A DNA stretch of 64,000 nucleotides, taken from assembly GCF_014773245.1 (NCBI RefSeq), contig NZ_JACWMX010000002.1:62001-126000 (forward strand), read 5' to 3'. The stretch is from Mucilaginibacter glaciei. Its GTDB lineage: Bacteria; Bacteroidota; Bacteroidia; Sphingobacteriales; Sphingobacteriaceae. Positions 27,363 through 36,663 of this stretch are shown here, in pieces. Numbering within the stretch: position 1 is the stretch's first letter; the number at the start of each line of letters is the position of its first letter. A program made the position numbers and the translations under genes. The notes below the pieces were generated by a model, which had not been told where the DNA came from, did no database searches, and saw only the letters and a list, made by a program, of their open reading frames with translations.

Positions 27363-29201
27363 ATGGGTTACAAAAGTTTACAGGCTTGTATAGCCGATCT
27401 TGAAAAGAACAATCATCTTATCCGTATCAAAGAACAGGTTGATCCGCACCTGCAAATGGCAGCCATACACCTGCGTGTTTTTGAAAACGAGGGGCCTGCT
27501 ATTTTATTCGAGAATGTAAAAGGCAGCAAATTCCCGGCGGTATCTAATTTATTCGGCACAATGGATAGGTCGCGGTTTATTTTCAGGGATACGCTGGATA
27601 AGATCAAAACCCTGGTCGAGATCAAAAACGACCCGATCAAAGCAATAAAAAACCCTTTCAAATATGCCAATACTGCCCTAACGGCCCTATCGGCCCTGCC
27701 GATGCGGGTGGGTAAGAGCGCGCCTGTAAACTTTGGCCGCACTACCATTGGCGAAATACCGCAGGTATTAAACTGGCCGATGGATGGCGGCCCCTTTGTG
27801 ACTATGCCGCAGGTTTATACCGAAGACGTCGACCTTCCAGGCATTATGAACGCCAACCTGGGCATGTACCGTATCCAATTAGGCGGTAATGATTACGTGC
27901 CCGATCAGGAGATAGGCCTGCATTACCAACTGCACCGTGGTATTGGGGTGCATCAAACAAAAGCTAACGCTAAAGGCCAGCCTCTAAAGGTGAGCATATT
28001 TGTCGGCGGCCCGCCGGCACACCCGGTAGCAGCCGTGATGCCCCTGCCAGAGGGATTATCTGAAATGACCTTTGCCGGTGCATTGGGCAACCGCCGGTTC
28101 CGTTACTTTTATGACCAGGAAGGGTTCTGTATCTCTGCCGATGCCGATTTTGTGATCACCGGTACCGTAATGCCAATGGAAAATAAACCCGAGGGCCCAT
28201 TTGGCGATCACCTGGGTTATTACAGCCTGAAGCACCCCTTCCCCCTCATGAAGGTGCATAACGTTTATCATCGTAAAGATGCTATCTGGTCGTTTACCGT
28301 GGTTGGCCGCCCTCCGCAGGAAGACACCAGCTTCGGCGCGCTAATCCATGATATTACCGGCAGTGCCATCCCTAAAGAGATCCCGGGCCTGCATGCCGTT
28401 AATGCTGTTGATGCGGCAGGTGTACACCCTTTACTTTTTGCCATTGGCAGCGAGCGTTACACGCCGTACGTAAAGGAGCGCCGCCCGCAAGAGATCATCA
28501 CCATTGCCAACCATATTTTGGGTAAAGGGCAGCTGAGTTTAGCCAAATACCTTTTTATTGCTGCCAAAGAAGACAACCCCGCCCTGAACGTGAATGATAT
28601 CGGCGGCTTTTTAAAACACATTCTGCAGCGCATAGATCTGACGCGCGATCTGCACTTTCATACCCGTACTACAATTGATACTTTAGATTACAGCGGCGAC
28701 GGACTCAATACCGGCAGCAAAGTTGCCATTACCGTAGCAGGAGAAATTAAACGCGAGCTATGGAGTGAAATGCCTGCATCCTTTACCATGCCGCGCCCTT
28801 TTGTTCACCATAAAATGGTGATGCCGGGCGTGTTAGCCGTGGAGGTGCCCAAAAACATCCGCACCAGCGATATGCCCCTGATGCTGGAGATATTACAGGA
28901 ACATTTAGGCGAGACCGACCTGAGCGGACTGCCATTGATGATATTATGTGATGATGCTGACTTTGCCGCGCAAAGCATTAATAATTTTGTATGGGTTACC
29001 TTTACTCGCAGCAACCCATCGCACGATATTTATGGCATTAATAGTGTTACGGAGCACAAGCACTGGGGCTGTACCGGCCCGCTGATCATCGACGCGCGCA
29101 TAAAGCCTCACCATGCCCCTGTTTTGGAGCGTGACCCGGCCACTGAAAAGCTGGTAGATGCTATGGGCGTTCAGGGAGGTGTATTACATGGCATTATTTA
29201 G
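27363..29201 (+). CDS. UbiD family decarboxylase
   Basis: 612 residues of the UbiD family, which decarboxylates aromatic or unsaturated acids with prenylated FMN. Whole-length similarity is clear from PAILFENVKGSKFPAVSNLFG (about 43-63), a mid region with VFVGGPPAHPVAAVMPLPEG, and EGPFGDHLGYYSLKHPFPLM (about 277-296), whose Glu lies in the active-site area. Bacteroidota lack a ubiquinone pathway, so the enzyme may act in menaquinone synthesis (futalosine type) or on another acid. No ubiX is adjacent. The start is confirmed by the conserved MGYKSLQACIADLEKN opening. Confidence 0.88.
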   Translation: MGYKSLQACIADLEKNNHLIRIKEQVDPHLQMAAIHLRVFENEGPAILFENVKGSKFPAVSNLFGTMDRSRFIFRDTLDKIKTLVEIKNDPIKAIKNPFKYANTALTALSALPMRVGKSAPVNFGRTTIGEIPQVLNWPMDGGPFVTMPQVYTEDVDLPGIMNANLGMYRIQLGGNDYVPDQEIGLHYQLHRGIGVHQTKANAKGQPLKVSIFVGGPPAHPVAAVMPLPEGLSEMTFAGALGNRRFRYFYDQEGFCISADADFVITGTVMPMENKPEGPFGDHLGYYSLKHPFPLMKVHNVYHRKDAIWSFTVVGRPPQEDTSFGALIHDITGSAIPKEIPGLHAVNAVDAAGVHPLLFAIGSERYTPYVKERRPQEIITIANHILGKGQLSLAKYLFIAAKEDNPALNVNDIGGFLKHILQRIDLTRDLHFHTRTTIDTLDYSGDGLNTGSKVAITVAGEIKRELWSEMPASFTMPRPFVHHKMVMPGVLAVEVPKNIRTSDMPLMLEILQEHLGETDLSGLPLMILCDDADFAAQSINNFVWVTFTRSNPSHDIYGINSVTEHKHWGCTGPLIIDARIKPHHAPVLERDPATEKLVDAMGVQGGVLHGII

Positions 29202-29229
29202 TTTCAAGTAGTTTCCAAGATCTAACTCC

Positions 29230-29275
29230 AAAATCATCAGCATAATCCCAAAACCAGCAAATCAGCGGTTCAGAC
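29230..29275 (+). repeat. Family F half element, copy 2
   Basis: aaaatcatcagcataatc, then aaatcagcggttcagac, matching the right arm of 18118-18220. Confidence 0.45.
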
Positions 29276-29300
29276 ACATTCACATATCCGCACATTTACA

Positions 29301-29308
29301 TATCTTAG
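29301..29308 (+). promoter_or_regulatory. Probable -7 element of dapA (TATCTTAG)
   Basis: Seven of eight bases match TAnnTTTG, 24 bases before the dapA ATG. Confidence 0.35.
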
Positions 29309-29332
29309 CGTCCTTTTAATATTAAAGTACAC

Positions 29333-30211
29333 ATGAATAAATTTTACGGGACGGGAGTAGCTATCGTCACTCCTTTTCAGGCAAACGGACAGGTAGATTA
29401 CAGCGCACTGGAAACGCTGATAGATTTCCTGGTTGATGGCGGGGTAGAATACCTGGTATCACTTGGTACAACCGGCGAAAGCGCCACATTGAGCAAGGAC
29501 GAGAAGAAGAAGGTGTGGGAATTTACTGCCGAAGCTGTGAATAAGCGTGTACATTTAGTGGCAGGCATCGGTGGCAACAATACTTACGAAACCGCTGCCG
29601 AAATCAAGGCCTTTGATATTGCAGGTTACGACGCTATTTTATCGGCAAGTCCGCACTACAATAAACCAACCCAGGAGGGTATTTACCAGCATTATAAAGC
29701 ATTGGCCCAGGTATCGCCGCTGCCCATCATTTTATATAACGTACCGAGCCGTACGGGCATGTCGGTCAGTGCAGAAACTACGGTGCGTTTGGCAAAAGAT
29801 TTCAAAAACATTATCGGCATCAAAGAAGCATCAGGGAATTTTGAACTGATGAACCAGTTAATGCGTGATAAGCCCGAAGATTTCCTGGTTATATCAGGCG
29901 ACGACCCCATCAGTTTACAAATGATAGCCATGGGTGCTGTAGGTGTGATCTCGGTAATTGGTAATGCCTTGCCAAGGCAGTTCTCAGATATGATCAGGCT
30001 ATGCCTTGCCGGCGATTATAAAGCCGCACAGCCTGCTCATTATAGCCTGATAGAGTTTACCCGCCTCATGTTTGCCGAAGGCAGCCCGGCGGGTGTAAAG
30101 ACCGCCTTAAAGCACCTTGGCATTTGCGGCGATCCCGTGCGTTTACCTTTAGTGCAGGTAAGCGACAGTGCTGTTGCGAAGATAAAGGAGCAGGTAGCTG
30201 TTATTGGGTAG
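29333..30211 (+). CDS. dapA: 4-hydroxy-tetrahydrodipicolinate synthase
   Basis: 292 residues, a TIM barrel that condenses pyruvate with aspartate semialdehyde, the first step of the DAP/lysine branch. It supplies meso-DAP for the peptidoglycan made by the dcw genes further on. Active-site pieces are GTTGESATL (about 44-52), YNVPSRTG (about 134-141, catalytic Tyr) and IKEASGN (about 162-168), with the Schiff-base Lys. The usual start MNKFYGTGVAIVTPF is present. Confidence 0.96.
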   Translation: MNKFYGTGVAIVTPFQANGQVDYSALETLIDFLVDGGVEYLVSLGTTGESATLSKDEKKKVWEFTAEAVNKRVHLVAGIGGNNTYETAAEIKAFDIAGYDAILSASPHYNKPTQEGIYQHYKALAQVSPLPIILYNVPSRTGMSVSAETTVRLAKDFKNIIGIKEASGNFELMNQLMRDKPEDFLVISGDDPISLQMIAMGAVGVISVIGNALPRQFSDMIRLCLAGDYKAAQPAHYSLIEFTRLMFAEGSPAGVKTALKHLGICGDPVRLPLVQVSDSAVAKIKEQVAVIG

Positions 30212-30229
30212 TGGATCTTTAGAAAGCAT

Positions 30230-30312
30230 GTCATTGCGAGCGATAGCGTGGCAATCTCAGCATATTCGCATGTCCTGTAAGATTGCCATGTCGTTTCACT
30301 CCTCGCAATGAC
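30230..30312. repeat. REP-like palindrome, family A copy 3
   Basis: Outer arms gtcattgcgag and ctcgcaatgac, inner arms tggcaatctca and agattgcca. It lies 18 bases past the dapA stop and may help end that transcript. Confidence 0.85.
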
Positions 30313-30328
30313 ACAAAATAATGAACAT

Positions 30329-30363
30329 AAAAAATCCGGGTAGTTGAACGCTAACCGGATTTT
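30329..30363 (-). terminator. Terminator of the Hc1-like gene
   Basis: The stem aaaatccgg / ccggatttt has a T-rich side on both strands. It can also serve dapA. Confidence 0.7.
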
Positions 30364-30390
30364 CTATTTTAAATAACTCTTGGGTTATGC

Positions 30391-30567
30391 TTATGCTTTA
30401 TTTTTCGACTCTTGAACCTCAAGGCGAATTGCCTGGGCTAAGTTTTTAAGATCCTGCATACCTTTACGGACACGGGTACCAGCTGCGCTGTTACCTTTGC
30501 TATAAAATTTGTCGGCATCAGCTTCTAACGATGCGATCAGCTCTTTTACTTTAGTAAATTTTTCCAT
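30391..30567 (-). CDS. Hc1-like histone H1 family small protein
   Basis: 58 residues beginning MEKFTKVKELIASLEADADK and continuing with GNSAAGTRVRKGMQDLKNLAQ, then a short Lys-bearing tail. It matches the short Hc1/histone-H1-like proteins common in Bacteroidota and presumed to bind DNA. An AAAGGAG ribosome binding site lies 8 bases before the ATG, stronger than most here, suggesting high expression. Too short for common ORF cut-offs. Monocistronic with its own terminator. Confidence 0.8.
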   Translation of the reverse strand: MEKFTKVKELIASLEADADKFYSKGNSAAGTRVRKGMQDLKNLAQAIRLEVQESKNKA

Positions 30568-30934
30568 TGTGAAACTCCTTTTAATTAATTTGAGGTTTAT
30601 TGTTATAATTAAAGCTAATCTAAAGCGTTTTTTGATAAATAAAAACTTTTAGTATATAAAAAAACACGCTTCAAATAGGTTTTTTTCCACATTTTTACGC
30701 TCTACATCAATCGCCCGGCCAAATAAAATATTCCCAAAACGGCAAAATTCCATCTTAAAATTTTATTTATTACGTTAAAAGATAAAAAATTCGGACAGGG
30801 TTAAATCACGTCTAACAAATGTTTAAGCGCCTGTTTAACAACGTTTTCTAAAAGATTGCGCAGATTATGCTATTCAAACAAAAAAAAACCTTACGGATCT
30901 CCGCAAGGCGTTTTTTATTTAGTCGAAATCGACG
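30568..30934. other. AT-rich intergenic region
   Basis: 367 bases holding the ribosome binding site and probable promoter of the Hc1-like gene, and the terminator of the gene at 30935. A tagcttta near 30617 on the minus strand fits the -7 consensus at seven of eight positions. No further gene is visible. Confidence 0.5.
30881..30916 (-). terminator. Terminator of the alpha-oxoamine synthase gene
   Basis: The stem ccttgcgg / ccgtaagg has one G-U pair and is followed on the minus strand by T8. It begins about 19 bases past the stop. Confidence 0.85.
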
Positions 30935-32179
30935 TTAAGCAATGGCCATTTTATTCTCTTGATAATAGCCGTCCTTCAACTTGGCAGCTACCTCGCTAAA
31001 GGCATCTAAGGTACGCTCTACATCTTCTAAAGTGTGCATTGCTGTTGGGATTAACCGCAGTTCAATTAAACCCTTCGGGATAACCGGATAAACTACTATT
31101 GAGCAGAAGATGCCGTAGTTCTCGCGCATATCCATGGTAAGGCTGGTAGCTTCTAACAATTCACCTTTCAGGAAAACCGGGGTTACCATTGTATTGGTAA
31201 TCCCGATATCGAAGCCATGTTCAACCAAACCATTCTGCAGCGCGCGGGCAATAACCCATAGTTTTTCGCGTAGCTCCGGGTTGGTCTTCAATAATTCAAA
31301 ACGTTTCTTCAAACCTAATACCATTGGCATAGGCAAGGCCTTTGCAAATGTTTGCGAGCGCATATTGTAACGCAGGTAATTGATGATCTCGGTATCGGCA
31401 GCTACGAATGCACCTATCCCTGCCATTGATTTGGCGAAGGTACCAAAGTATACATCTACCCCATCAATACAATTTTGTGCTTCGTGCGTACCTGCACCTG
31501 TCGGGCCCATTGTACCGAAGCCATGTGCATCATCAACCAGTAAGCGAAAGGTGTATTTATCTTTCAGATCAATGATCTCTTTCAGTTTACCCTGCGCACC
31601 CGACATGCCGAAAACCCCTTCGGTAATCACCAAAATGCCACCGCCGGTTTGCTCAATCAGGCGCTGAGCGCGTTCCAGCTGCTTCTCAAAGCTTTCAATA
31701 TCGTTGTGCTTATACACAAAGCGTTTGCCCATGTGCAGGCGCACACCATCTACAATACAAGCGTGAGATTCGGCATCGTATATGATAACGTCATTACGGT
31801 CAACCAGTGCATCTATGATAGATACCATTCCCTGATAGCCATAATTCAATAAAAATGCGGCATCCTTTCCTACAAATTCACCTAAGCCGTTCTCCAGTTC
31901 TTCGTGGTGCTTGGTATTGCCGCTCATCATACGGGCACCCATTGGGTAGGCCATACCATAATCGGCAGCGGCTTCCGCATCGGCTTTACGCACTTCGGGA
32001 TGGTTGGCCAGACCCAAGTAGTTGTTCAGGCTCCAAACTAAGTGTTCTTTGCCGTTAAACATCATGTGCGGATGGATCTCTCCCTCTAAACGCGGGAACG
32101 AGAAGTAGCCGTGCGACCATTTTTGATGCTTCCCTATCGGGCCGCCCATGTTTTTTGTTATTTTATCAAATAAATCCAA
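30935..32179 (-). CDS. PLP-dependent alpha-oxoamine synthase (SPT/KBL family)
   Basis: 414 residues. Visible are SLNNYLGLANHPEV (about 50-63), the ESHACIVDG PLP-stacking region (His139), LLVDDAHGFGTMG (about 213-225, Asp and His to the PLP ring) and FGTFAKSMAG with the Schiff-base Lys250. The family joins an amino acid to an acyl thioester with loss of CO2. In Bacteroidota close relatives make the sphingoid base from serine, or the sulfonolipid base from cysteate. Which applies here cannot be decided by eye. No other lipid gene is adjacent. It has its own terminator and precedes the dcw cluster on the same strand. Confidence 0.85.
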   Translation of the reverse strand: MDLFDKITKNMGGPIGKHQKWSHGYFSFPRLEGEIHPHMMFNGKEHLVWSLNNYLGLANHPEVRKADAEAAADYGMAYPMGARMMSGNTKHHEELENGLGEFVGKDAAFLLNYGYQGMVSIIDALVDRNDVIIYDAESHACIVDGVRLHMGKRFVYKHNDIESFEKQLERAQRLIEQTGGGILVITEGVFGMSGAQGKLKEIIDLKDKYTFRLLVDDAHGFGTMGPTGAGTHEAQNCIDGVDVYFGTFAKSMAGIGAFVAADTEIINYLRYNMRSQTFAKALPMPMVLGLKKRFELLKTNPELREKLWVIARALQNGLVEHGFDIGITNTMVTPVFLKGELLEATSLTMDMRENYGIFCSIVVYPVIPKGLIELRLIPTAMHTLEDVERTLDAFSEVAAKLKDGYYQENKMAIA

Positions 32180-32318
32180 ACCGGTAATATTAATTTATTG
32201 CGAATATACCCTTAAAACGCCCGCCTTACAACGTTATTACTTTTTAGAATAGATTATAACTTTACGGGAGAGTAAAGAGGAAGGAGCCAGGAATCAAGAC
32301 TTTAGGCAAAGTAGTAAT

Positions 32319-32359
32319 AAAAAAGGCTGCCTCATTATGATGGAGCAGCCTGATTTTTT
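32319..32359 (-). terminator. Terminator at the end of the dcw cluster (after ftsZ)
   Basis: The stem aggctgc / gcagcct has T-rich flanks on both sides. It lies about 53 bases past the ftsZ stop. Confidence 0.8.
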
Positions 32360-32411
32360 AAAAACTAACAAGTTGCCTTGCCTCTTGGTTCTTTATATCT
32401 TGTATCTTTTA

Positions 32412-34004
32412 TTAATCTACATTATCATGCAGAAACGAGTTGTTGTTCCTGATCTCGGTTTTACCATCGCTATCCGGCAGTAAAGAGAACCTGGAAATCT
32501 GGCTTTCATCAGATGCCGGGGTTTGCTGTAAAGCAATTTCTTTACGCTTATAAGCGGGGATGTTTTCCATCTCCTGGATATTGCCGTTACGCAGTTTCAT
32601 GCTCAGGTCCTTTAAGCGCATGATCCGCTCACGCGATTTACGCAGTTGCTCTTCTATCGACTCATCCGTTTTATTCTCGTCGGCGTTAACCATTTCAGGT
32701 TCAGGCTCCGATTGTTTTACTTCGGCTTTTGCAGGCTCAAAGCTCATCACCGTTTCGGTTACCTTAAAGGTAAAGTCTGATGGCTCGTTGTCTTCCGGCA
32801 TCGGCATTTCGTCGTTCAGGTCATACCTGACAACATTATCTTTTGCATCCTGTTCTTCGGCTTTGGCAAACAGGTCAAACAAACCGGTTTGTTTTGGCTC
32901 GTCTTTCAGTTTCATGAAAGGTGCAGTAGCCGTTTCTTCGTTATTTACCGGGGTAATAAATTCATTAACCGGCTTAACAAGCGGTGCGCTTTCGGGCACC
33001 AGCATTGATATGATCTTTTTGTTACTGATCTCCTGCTCGCGCTCATCTTTTGTCTGGAAACCTGTAGCTATGATGGTAACAGAAAGCTTTTCGCCTAAGT
33101 TTTCATCTACACAGTTACCCCAGATCAGGTCGGCAGCCAAACCGGCTTCTTCCTGTATATAATCGGTAATGATGCTCACTTCGTCCATGGTAACCTCTTT
33201 GGTACCCGAACTGATGTTTAATAATATGTAACGTGCACCTTCAATTTCATTGTCCTTTAACAGTGGAGAAGATAAAGCACCTTCCACGGCTTTTAAGGCA
33301 CGGTTCTCGCCTTCGGCAGATGAACTACCCATGATCGATACGCCGCTGTCTTTCATCACCGTGCGCACATCCTTAAAATCCACGTTGATATAACCCGGCA
33401 ACGTGATGATCTCGGCAATGCCCTTTGCGGCAGTTGTTAAGATATCATCGGCCTGGCCAAATGCAGAGCTCATGGTTAAGTTACCGAAAATCTGGCGAAG
33501 CCTGTCGTTTGAGATCACCAGGAACGAATCGACATATTTTTTCAATTCTTCCATCCCCGCGTCGGCCTGCATCTTACGGCGCTTGCCTTCAAAAGAGAAT
33601 GGGGTAGTAATAATACCTACCGTTAATATGTCCAGCTCGCGGGCCGCTTTGGCAATGATAGGGCTTGCGCCTGTACCGGTACCCCCACCCATACCTGCCG
33701 TAATGAACAGCATTTTGGTGTTGGAGCCCAGCATTTGTTTAATATCGTCTATATTCTCTATAGCCGAGTTTTTGCCCACCTCCGGAATTGAGCCGGCACC
33801 CATGCCTTCGGTTAAACTTGCCCCTAACTGTACCTTGTTAGGGATAGGGCTTAACTCTAAAGCCTGGGCATCTGTATTGCAAATAATAAAGTCAACACCG
33901 GTGATCCCTTGCCTGTACATGTGGTTTACTGCGTTCCCGCCACCACCGCCAACACCAATTACTTTGATGATTGACGATTTTTCCTTTAACATCTCAAACT
34001 GCAT
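32412..34004 (-). CDS. ftsZ: Cell division protein FtsZ
   Basis: 530 residues, the tubulin-like GTPase that forms the division ring. The G-box GGGTGTGASP (about 105-114) and the T7-loop region with NVDFKDVRTVM (about 206-216) are intact. After the globular domain (about 1-320) comes a long acidic linker, making it longer than the 380-400 of enterobacteria, as in other Bacteroidota. Near the end IPAYKRK (about 479) and SRFSLLPD resemble the conserved C-terminal peptide that binds FtsA. Last gene of the dcw cluster. A 246-base gap with a repeat separates it from ftsA. Confidence 0.97.
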   Translation of the reverse strand: MQFEMLKEKSSIIKVIGVGGGGGNAVNHMYRQGITGVDFIICNTDAQALELSPIPNKVQLGASLTEGMGAGSIPEVGKNSAIENIDDIKQMLGSNTKMLFITAGMGGGTGTGASPIIAKAARELDILTVGIITTPFSFEGKRRKMQADAGMEELKKYVDSFLVISNDRLRQIFGNLTMSSAFGQADDILTTAAKGIAEIITLPGYINVDFKDVRTVMKDSGVSIMGSSSAEGENRALKAVEGALSSPLLKDNEIEGARYILLNISSGTKEVTMDEVSIITDYIQEEAGLAADLIWGNCVDENLGEKLSVTIIATGFQTKDEREQEISNKKIISMLVPESAPLVKPVNEFITPVNNEETATAPFMKLKDEPKQTGLFDLFAKAEEQDAKDNVVRYDLNDEMPMPEDNEPSDFTFKVTETVMSFEPAKAEVKQSEPEPEMVNADENKTDESIEEQLRKSRERIMRLKDLSMKLRNGNIQEMENIPAYKRKEIALQQTPASDESQISRFSLLPDSDGKTEIRNNNSFLHDNVD

Positions 34005-34156
34005 ATTCCTTGTTTTCAGCTAAATGTAACCTGATATTCAGATAGATTTTCTTATTGTAATGTTACCACTTTATCAACAGACTTTTTCCACATATGTGCA
34101 TAATGTGGAAAAGTTTTTGGTTGTGAATAAGTTGGCCACACCCTGCCCTCGAAAGT

Positions 34157-34249
34157 AACTCACCCCGGCTTCGCTTCGCTGACCGACCCTCTCTGCTTCG
34201 CAAAGAGGGTTTTAAAAGCCCTCCCTTCCGGGCAGGGTTTGGTGAGGTT
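34157..34249 (+). repeat. Family C element, copy 3 (short), between ftsA and ftsZ
   Basis: Begins aactcacccc and ends ggtgaggtt, with the hairpin accctct ... agagggtttt inside. Read on the minus strand the hairpin could reduce transcription from ftsA into ftsZ. Confidence 0.7.
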
Positions 34250-34250
34250 C

Positions 34251-35600
34251 CTATTTCAAAAAGTCCTCGTCCTTAATATCGTCTTTTATAAATTTCTTGC
34301 CTGATTCTAATATTTTACCCAACAGGCCAAATTTGCGGTCGTCGGTATATTTGGCTTTATCCTGTTTAACTACGGTAGCCGCCGGTGCCTGCGCCATATT
34401 ATTGTATTCCATTTTCTGGATGCCCTTTATCAACAGGCCTATACCCGTAGCAAACGTCGGGCTTTGCAGCTCTTCGTAGGTACCTTTCGGCAATACCTCG
34501 TTCTTGGCCAGGTGCTCGTTAGGGTAACCCACGCGGCAATCTAACCCGGTTACGTATTCAATCAACTGGGTAAGGTGCTTTAACTGCGCACCACCCCCCG
34601 TTACTACGATACCTGCGATCAATTTCTTTTCGTAGCCGGATGACTTGATCTCGTAGTAAACATGCTCTACAATTTCTTCCATACGGGCCTGGATCACAAA
34701 GGCCAGGTTCTTTACCGAGATCTCTTTTGGTTCGCGGCCGCGCAGGCCGGGCACGCAAACAATCTCGTTCTCTTTATTTTCTTCGGCCAGGGCCGATCCG
34801 AACCTTACCTTTAGTTGCTCGGCTATGTTGCGCATTACAGAGCAGCCTTCGCGGATATCTTCCGTAACGCTGTTACCACCAAACGGGATAACCGCAGTAT
34901 GGCGGATGATGCCTTCGTGGAAGATGGCCACATCGGTTGTACCACCACCAATATCAACCAGCACTACACCGGCTTCTTTCTCTTCGTCGCTTAAAACCGA
35001 CTCTGAAGATGCCAGCGGCTCCAATATCAGTTCCTGGCTCTCCAGGTTGGCTTTGTTAACGCATTTTACAATATTTTTGATAGCAGTAACCTGGCCCGAT
35101 ATAATGTGGAAGTTAGCTTCTAAACGCACACCTGCCATACCGATAGGGTCTTTTACACCCGGCTCGTTATCTACCGTAAATTCCTGCGGCAATACATGGA
35201 TGATCTCCTCGCCGGGGGGCATTACCAAGTTGTACATATCCTCCACCAGTTTATCTATATCCTTACGGCCTATCTCGCTTTGCAGGTCTTTACGGGTTAT
35301 TAAACCGCGGTGCTGTAAACTTTTTATATGCTGCCCCGCTATACCTACATTTACTATCCTTATCTCCACGTTTGATTGGGAACCGGCCACATCTACTGCC
35401 AGGGTAATGCCCTGCACGGTTTTGTCGATGTTCGACACCATGCCACGGGTAACACCCGCAGATTCGGCCTTACCTATTCCCAAAACCTCAATTTTGCCAT
35501 TCTTGCTTCTGCGGCCAACAATTGCGCAAATTTTAGTGGTGCCTATATCCAGCCCTACTACAATCGGCGAACTCTTTTCTGGTGTTGAACTTTTGTCCAT
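34251..35600 (-). CDS. ftsA: Cell division protein FtsA
   Basis: 449 residues, the actin-like ATPase that tethers FtsZ to the membrane. VVGLDIGTTKICAIVG (about 14-29) is phosphate 1, VVLVDIGGGTTDVAIF (about 207-222) is phosphate 2, and IVVTGGGAQLKHL (about 329-341) is the adenosine motif. The FtsA-specific 1C domain lies at about 85-165. The C-terminal KFGLLGKILESGKKFI is the amphipathic membrane helix. It follows ftsQ after 4 bases. Confidence 0.97.
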   Translation of the reverse strand: MDKSSTPEKSSPIVVGLDIGTTKICAIVGRRSKNGKIEVLGIGKAESAGVTRGMVSNIDKTVQGITLAVDVAGSQSNVEIRIVNVGIAGQHIKSLQHRGLITRKDLQSEIGRKDIDKLVEDMYNLVMPPGEEIIHVLPQEFTVDNEPGVKDPIGMAGVRLEANFHIISGQVTAIKNIVKCVNKANLESQELILEPLASSESVLSDEEKEAGVVLVDIGGGTTDVAIFHEGIIRHTAVIPFGGNSVTEDIREGCSVMRNIAEQLKVRFGSALAEENKENEIVCVPGLRGREPKEISVKNLAFVIQARMEEIVEHVYYEIKSSGYEKKLIAGIVVTGGGAQLKHLTQLIEYVTGLDCRVGYPNEHLAKNEVLPKGTYEELQSPTFATGIGLLIKGIQKMEYNNMAQAPAATVVKQDKAKYTDDRKFGLLGKILESGKKFIKDDIKDEDFLK

Positions 35601-35604
35601 ATTG

Positions 35605-36663
35605 TTATTGTTTAATAGATGTCTTCTTCTCAGTTTTTTTTGCAGCGGGTTTAGCCGCTGCCGGTTTGTAATCTTTTTTTGGTGCCGCGGCTTTAATCAC
35701 CTTTGGCTTATTTTCCGTTACCGGCTTGGCGGGTTTCATTACAACAGGTTCATTCTCCTTCGGCTCGTTAACTGCGTTACCTGCGGTCGAATCTGCCTGC
35801 GTCTTAACAGGACTGGCACTAACATGAACCACCGAATCGGCCAGGCGGGCTTTGTGTACCGCCGCAGATTTTAACGAGTCTTGCAATGTTTCGTTTTTTA
35901 CTCCCACCACCTGGTTTGCATACTTGATATTGATCAGCTTATAAGCATCCCACCCTACCATTGGCAGGGCTTGTTTGTAAAAAACCATCAGGTTATTAAA
36001 CTTCGCGCTTAATGAGTCGGCGTTACCTAACAAGATCCGCTGGTTACCTACGCGTGGTATCAATTCAATTTCGTGCTGCTCATTAATGTAGATCTGTGCT
36101 ATCTGTGCATCCCAAAGCGAATCCTTGCGGATAAAGTCGGCTGTTTTAAAGATATCCCTTGCCAAAGCGGTATGCAATGAATCTACCTTGTTGGCAAAAA
36201 GCTCATCGATAAAACCATTAGCCGCCAATACCCTTGCAGTAAAGTTTTGCGAGAGCGGCATCTTTAGCCCGTGCTGGTCTACATAAAAATCCTGATCGAA
36301 GCGGTTCATCACCCGCAATATGGGCTGGCGCTGGCTCACCTCTACGTGGATCACCCCATCCATATCGGCATACACCTTTGCAAACTCAATAAATGGATTT
36401 GCCTTCAGTTTGTTTTCCAGATCATGAATATTAATCCTCTCAATTTTGCGGCCTACCAATGTGTGGCTGCTCATTTCTAAAATATTATCAATCTCCTGCC
36501 TGTCTATAAAGTACTGGCTGCCGGGAATGAACACTTTGATTGCCTTGCAGGTCATCTCCGCTTTTTTCACTTCAATGAAACTCATCAGTACCACCAATCC
36601 GGCCAGGCAGGTTGTCCATCCCAGGCCAATTAGTATCGGTTTCCAAATGCGTTTCTTAAACAT
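35605..36663 (-). CDS. ftsQ: Cell division protein FtsQ/DivIB
   Basis: 352 residues. One membrane helix (about 9-29), then a POTRA-like domain (about 40-110) with VHVEVSQRQPILRVMNR (about 107-123) and a second domain. The last 90 residues are a low-complexity tail of Lys, Pro and Ala that ends TEKKTSIKQ. FtsQ links FtsB/FtsL to FtsA/FtsW in the divisome. The tail, about 90 residues, is absent from enterobacterial FtsQ and would lie in the periplasm. It overlaps murC by 8 bases. Confidence 0.88.
   Translation of the reverse strand: MFKKRIWKPILIGLGWTTCLAGLVVLMSFIEVKKAEMTCKAIKVFIPGSQYFIDRQEIDNILEMSSHTLVGRKIERINIHDLENKLKANPFIEFAKVYADMDGVIHVEVSQRQPILRVMNRFDQDFYVDQHGLKMPLSQNFTARVLAANGFIDELFANKVDSLHTALARDIFKTADFIRKDSLWDAQIAQIYINEQHEIELIPRVGNQRILLGNADSLSAKFNNLMVFYKQALPMVGWDAYKLINIKYANQVVGVKNETLQDSLKSAAVHKARLADSVVHVSASPVKTQADSTAGNAVNEPKENEPVVMKPAKPVTENKPKVIKAAAPKKDYKPAAAKPAAKKTEKKTSIKQ

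Noticed and set aside
34825..35874. 349-codon plus-strand frame over ftsA and ftsQ
   Set aside because: Antisense shadow of two certain genes; composition is Ser/Thr/Pro-rich as expected from the reverse strand.
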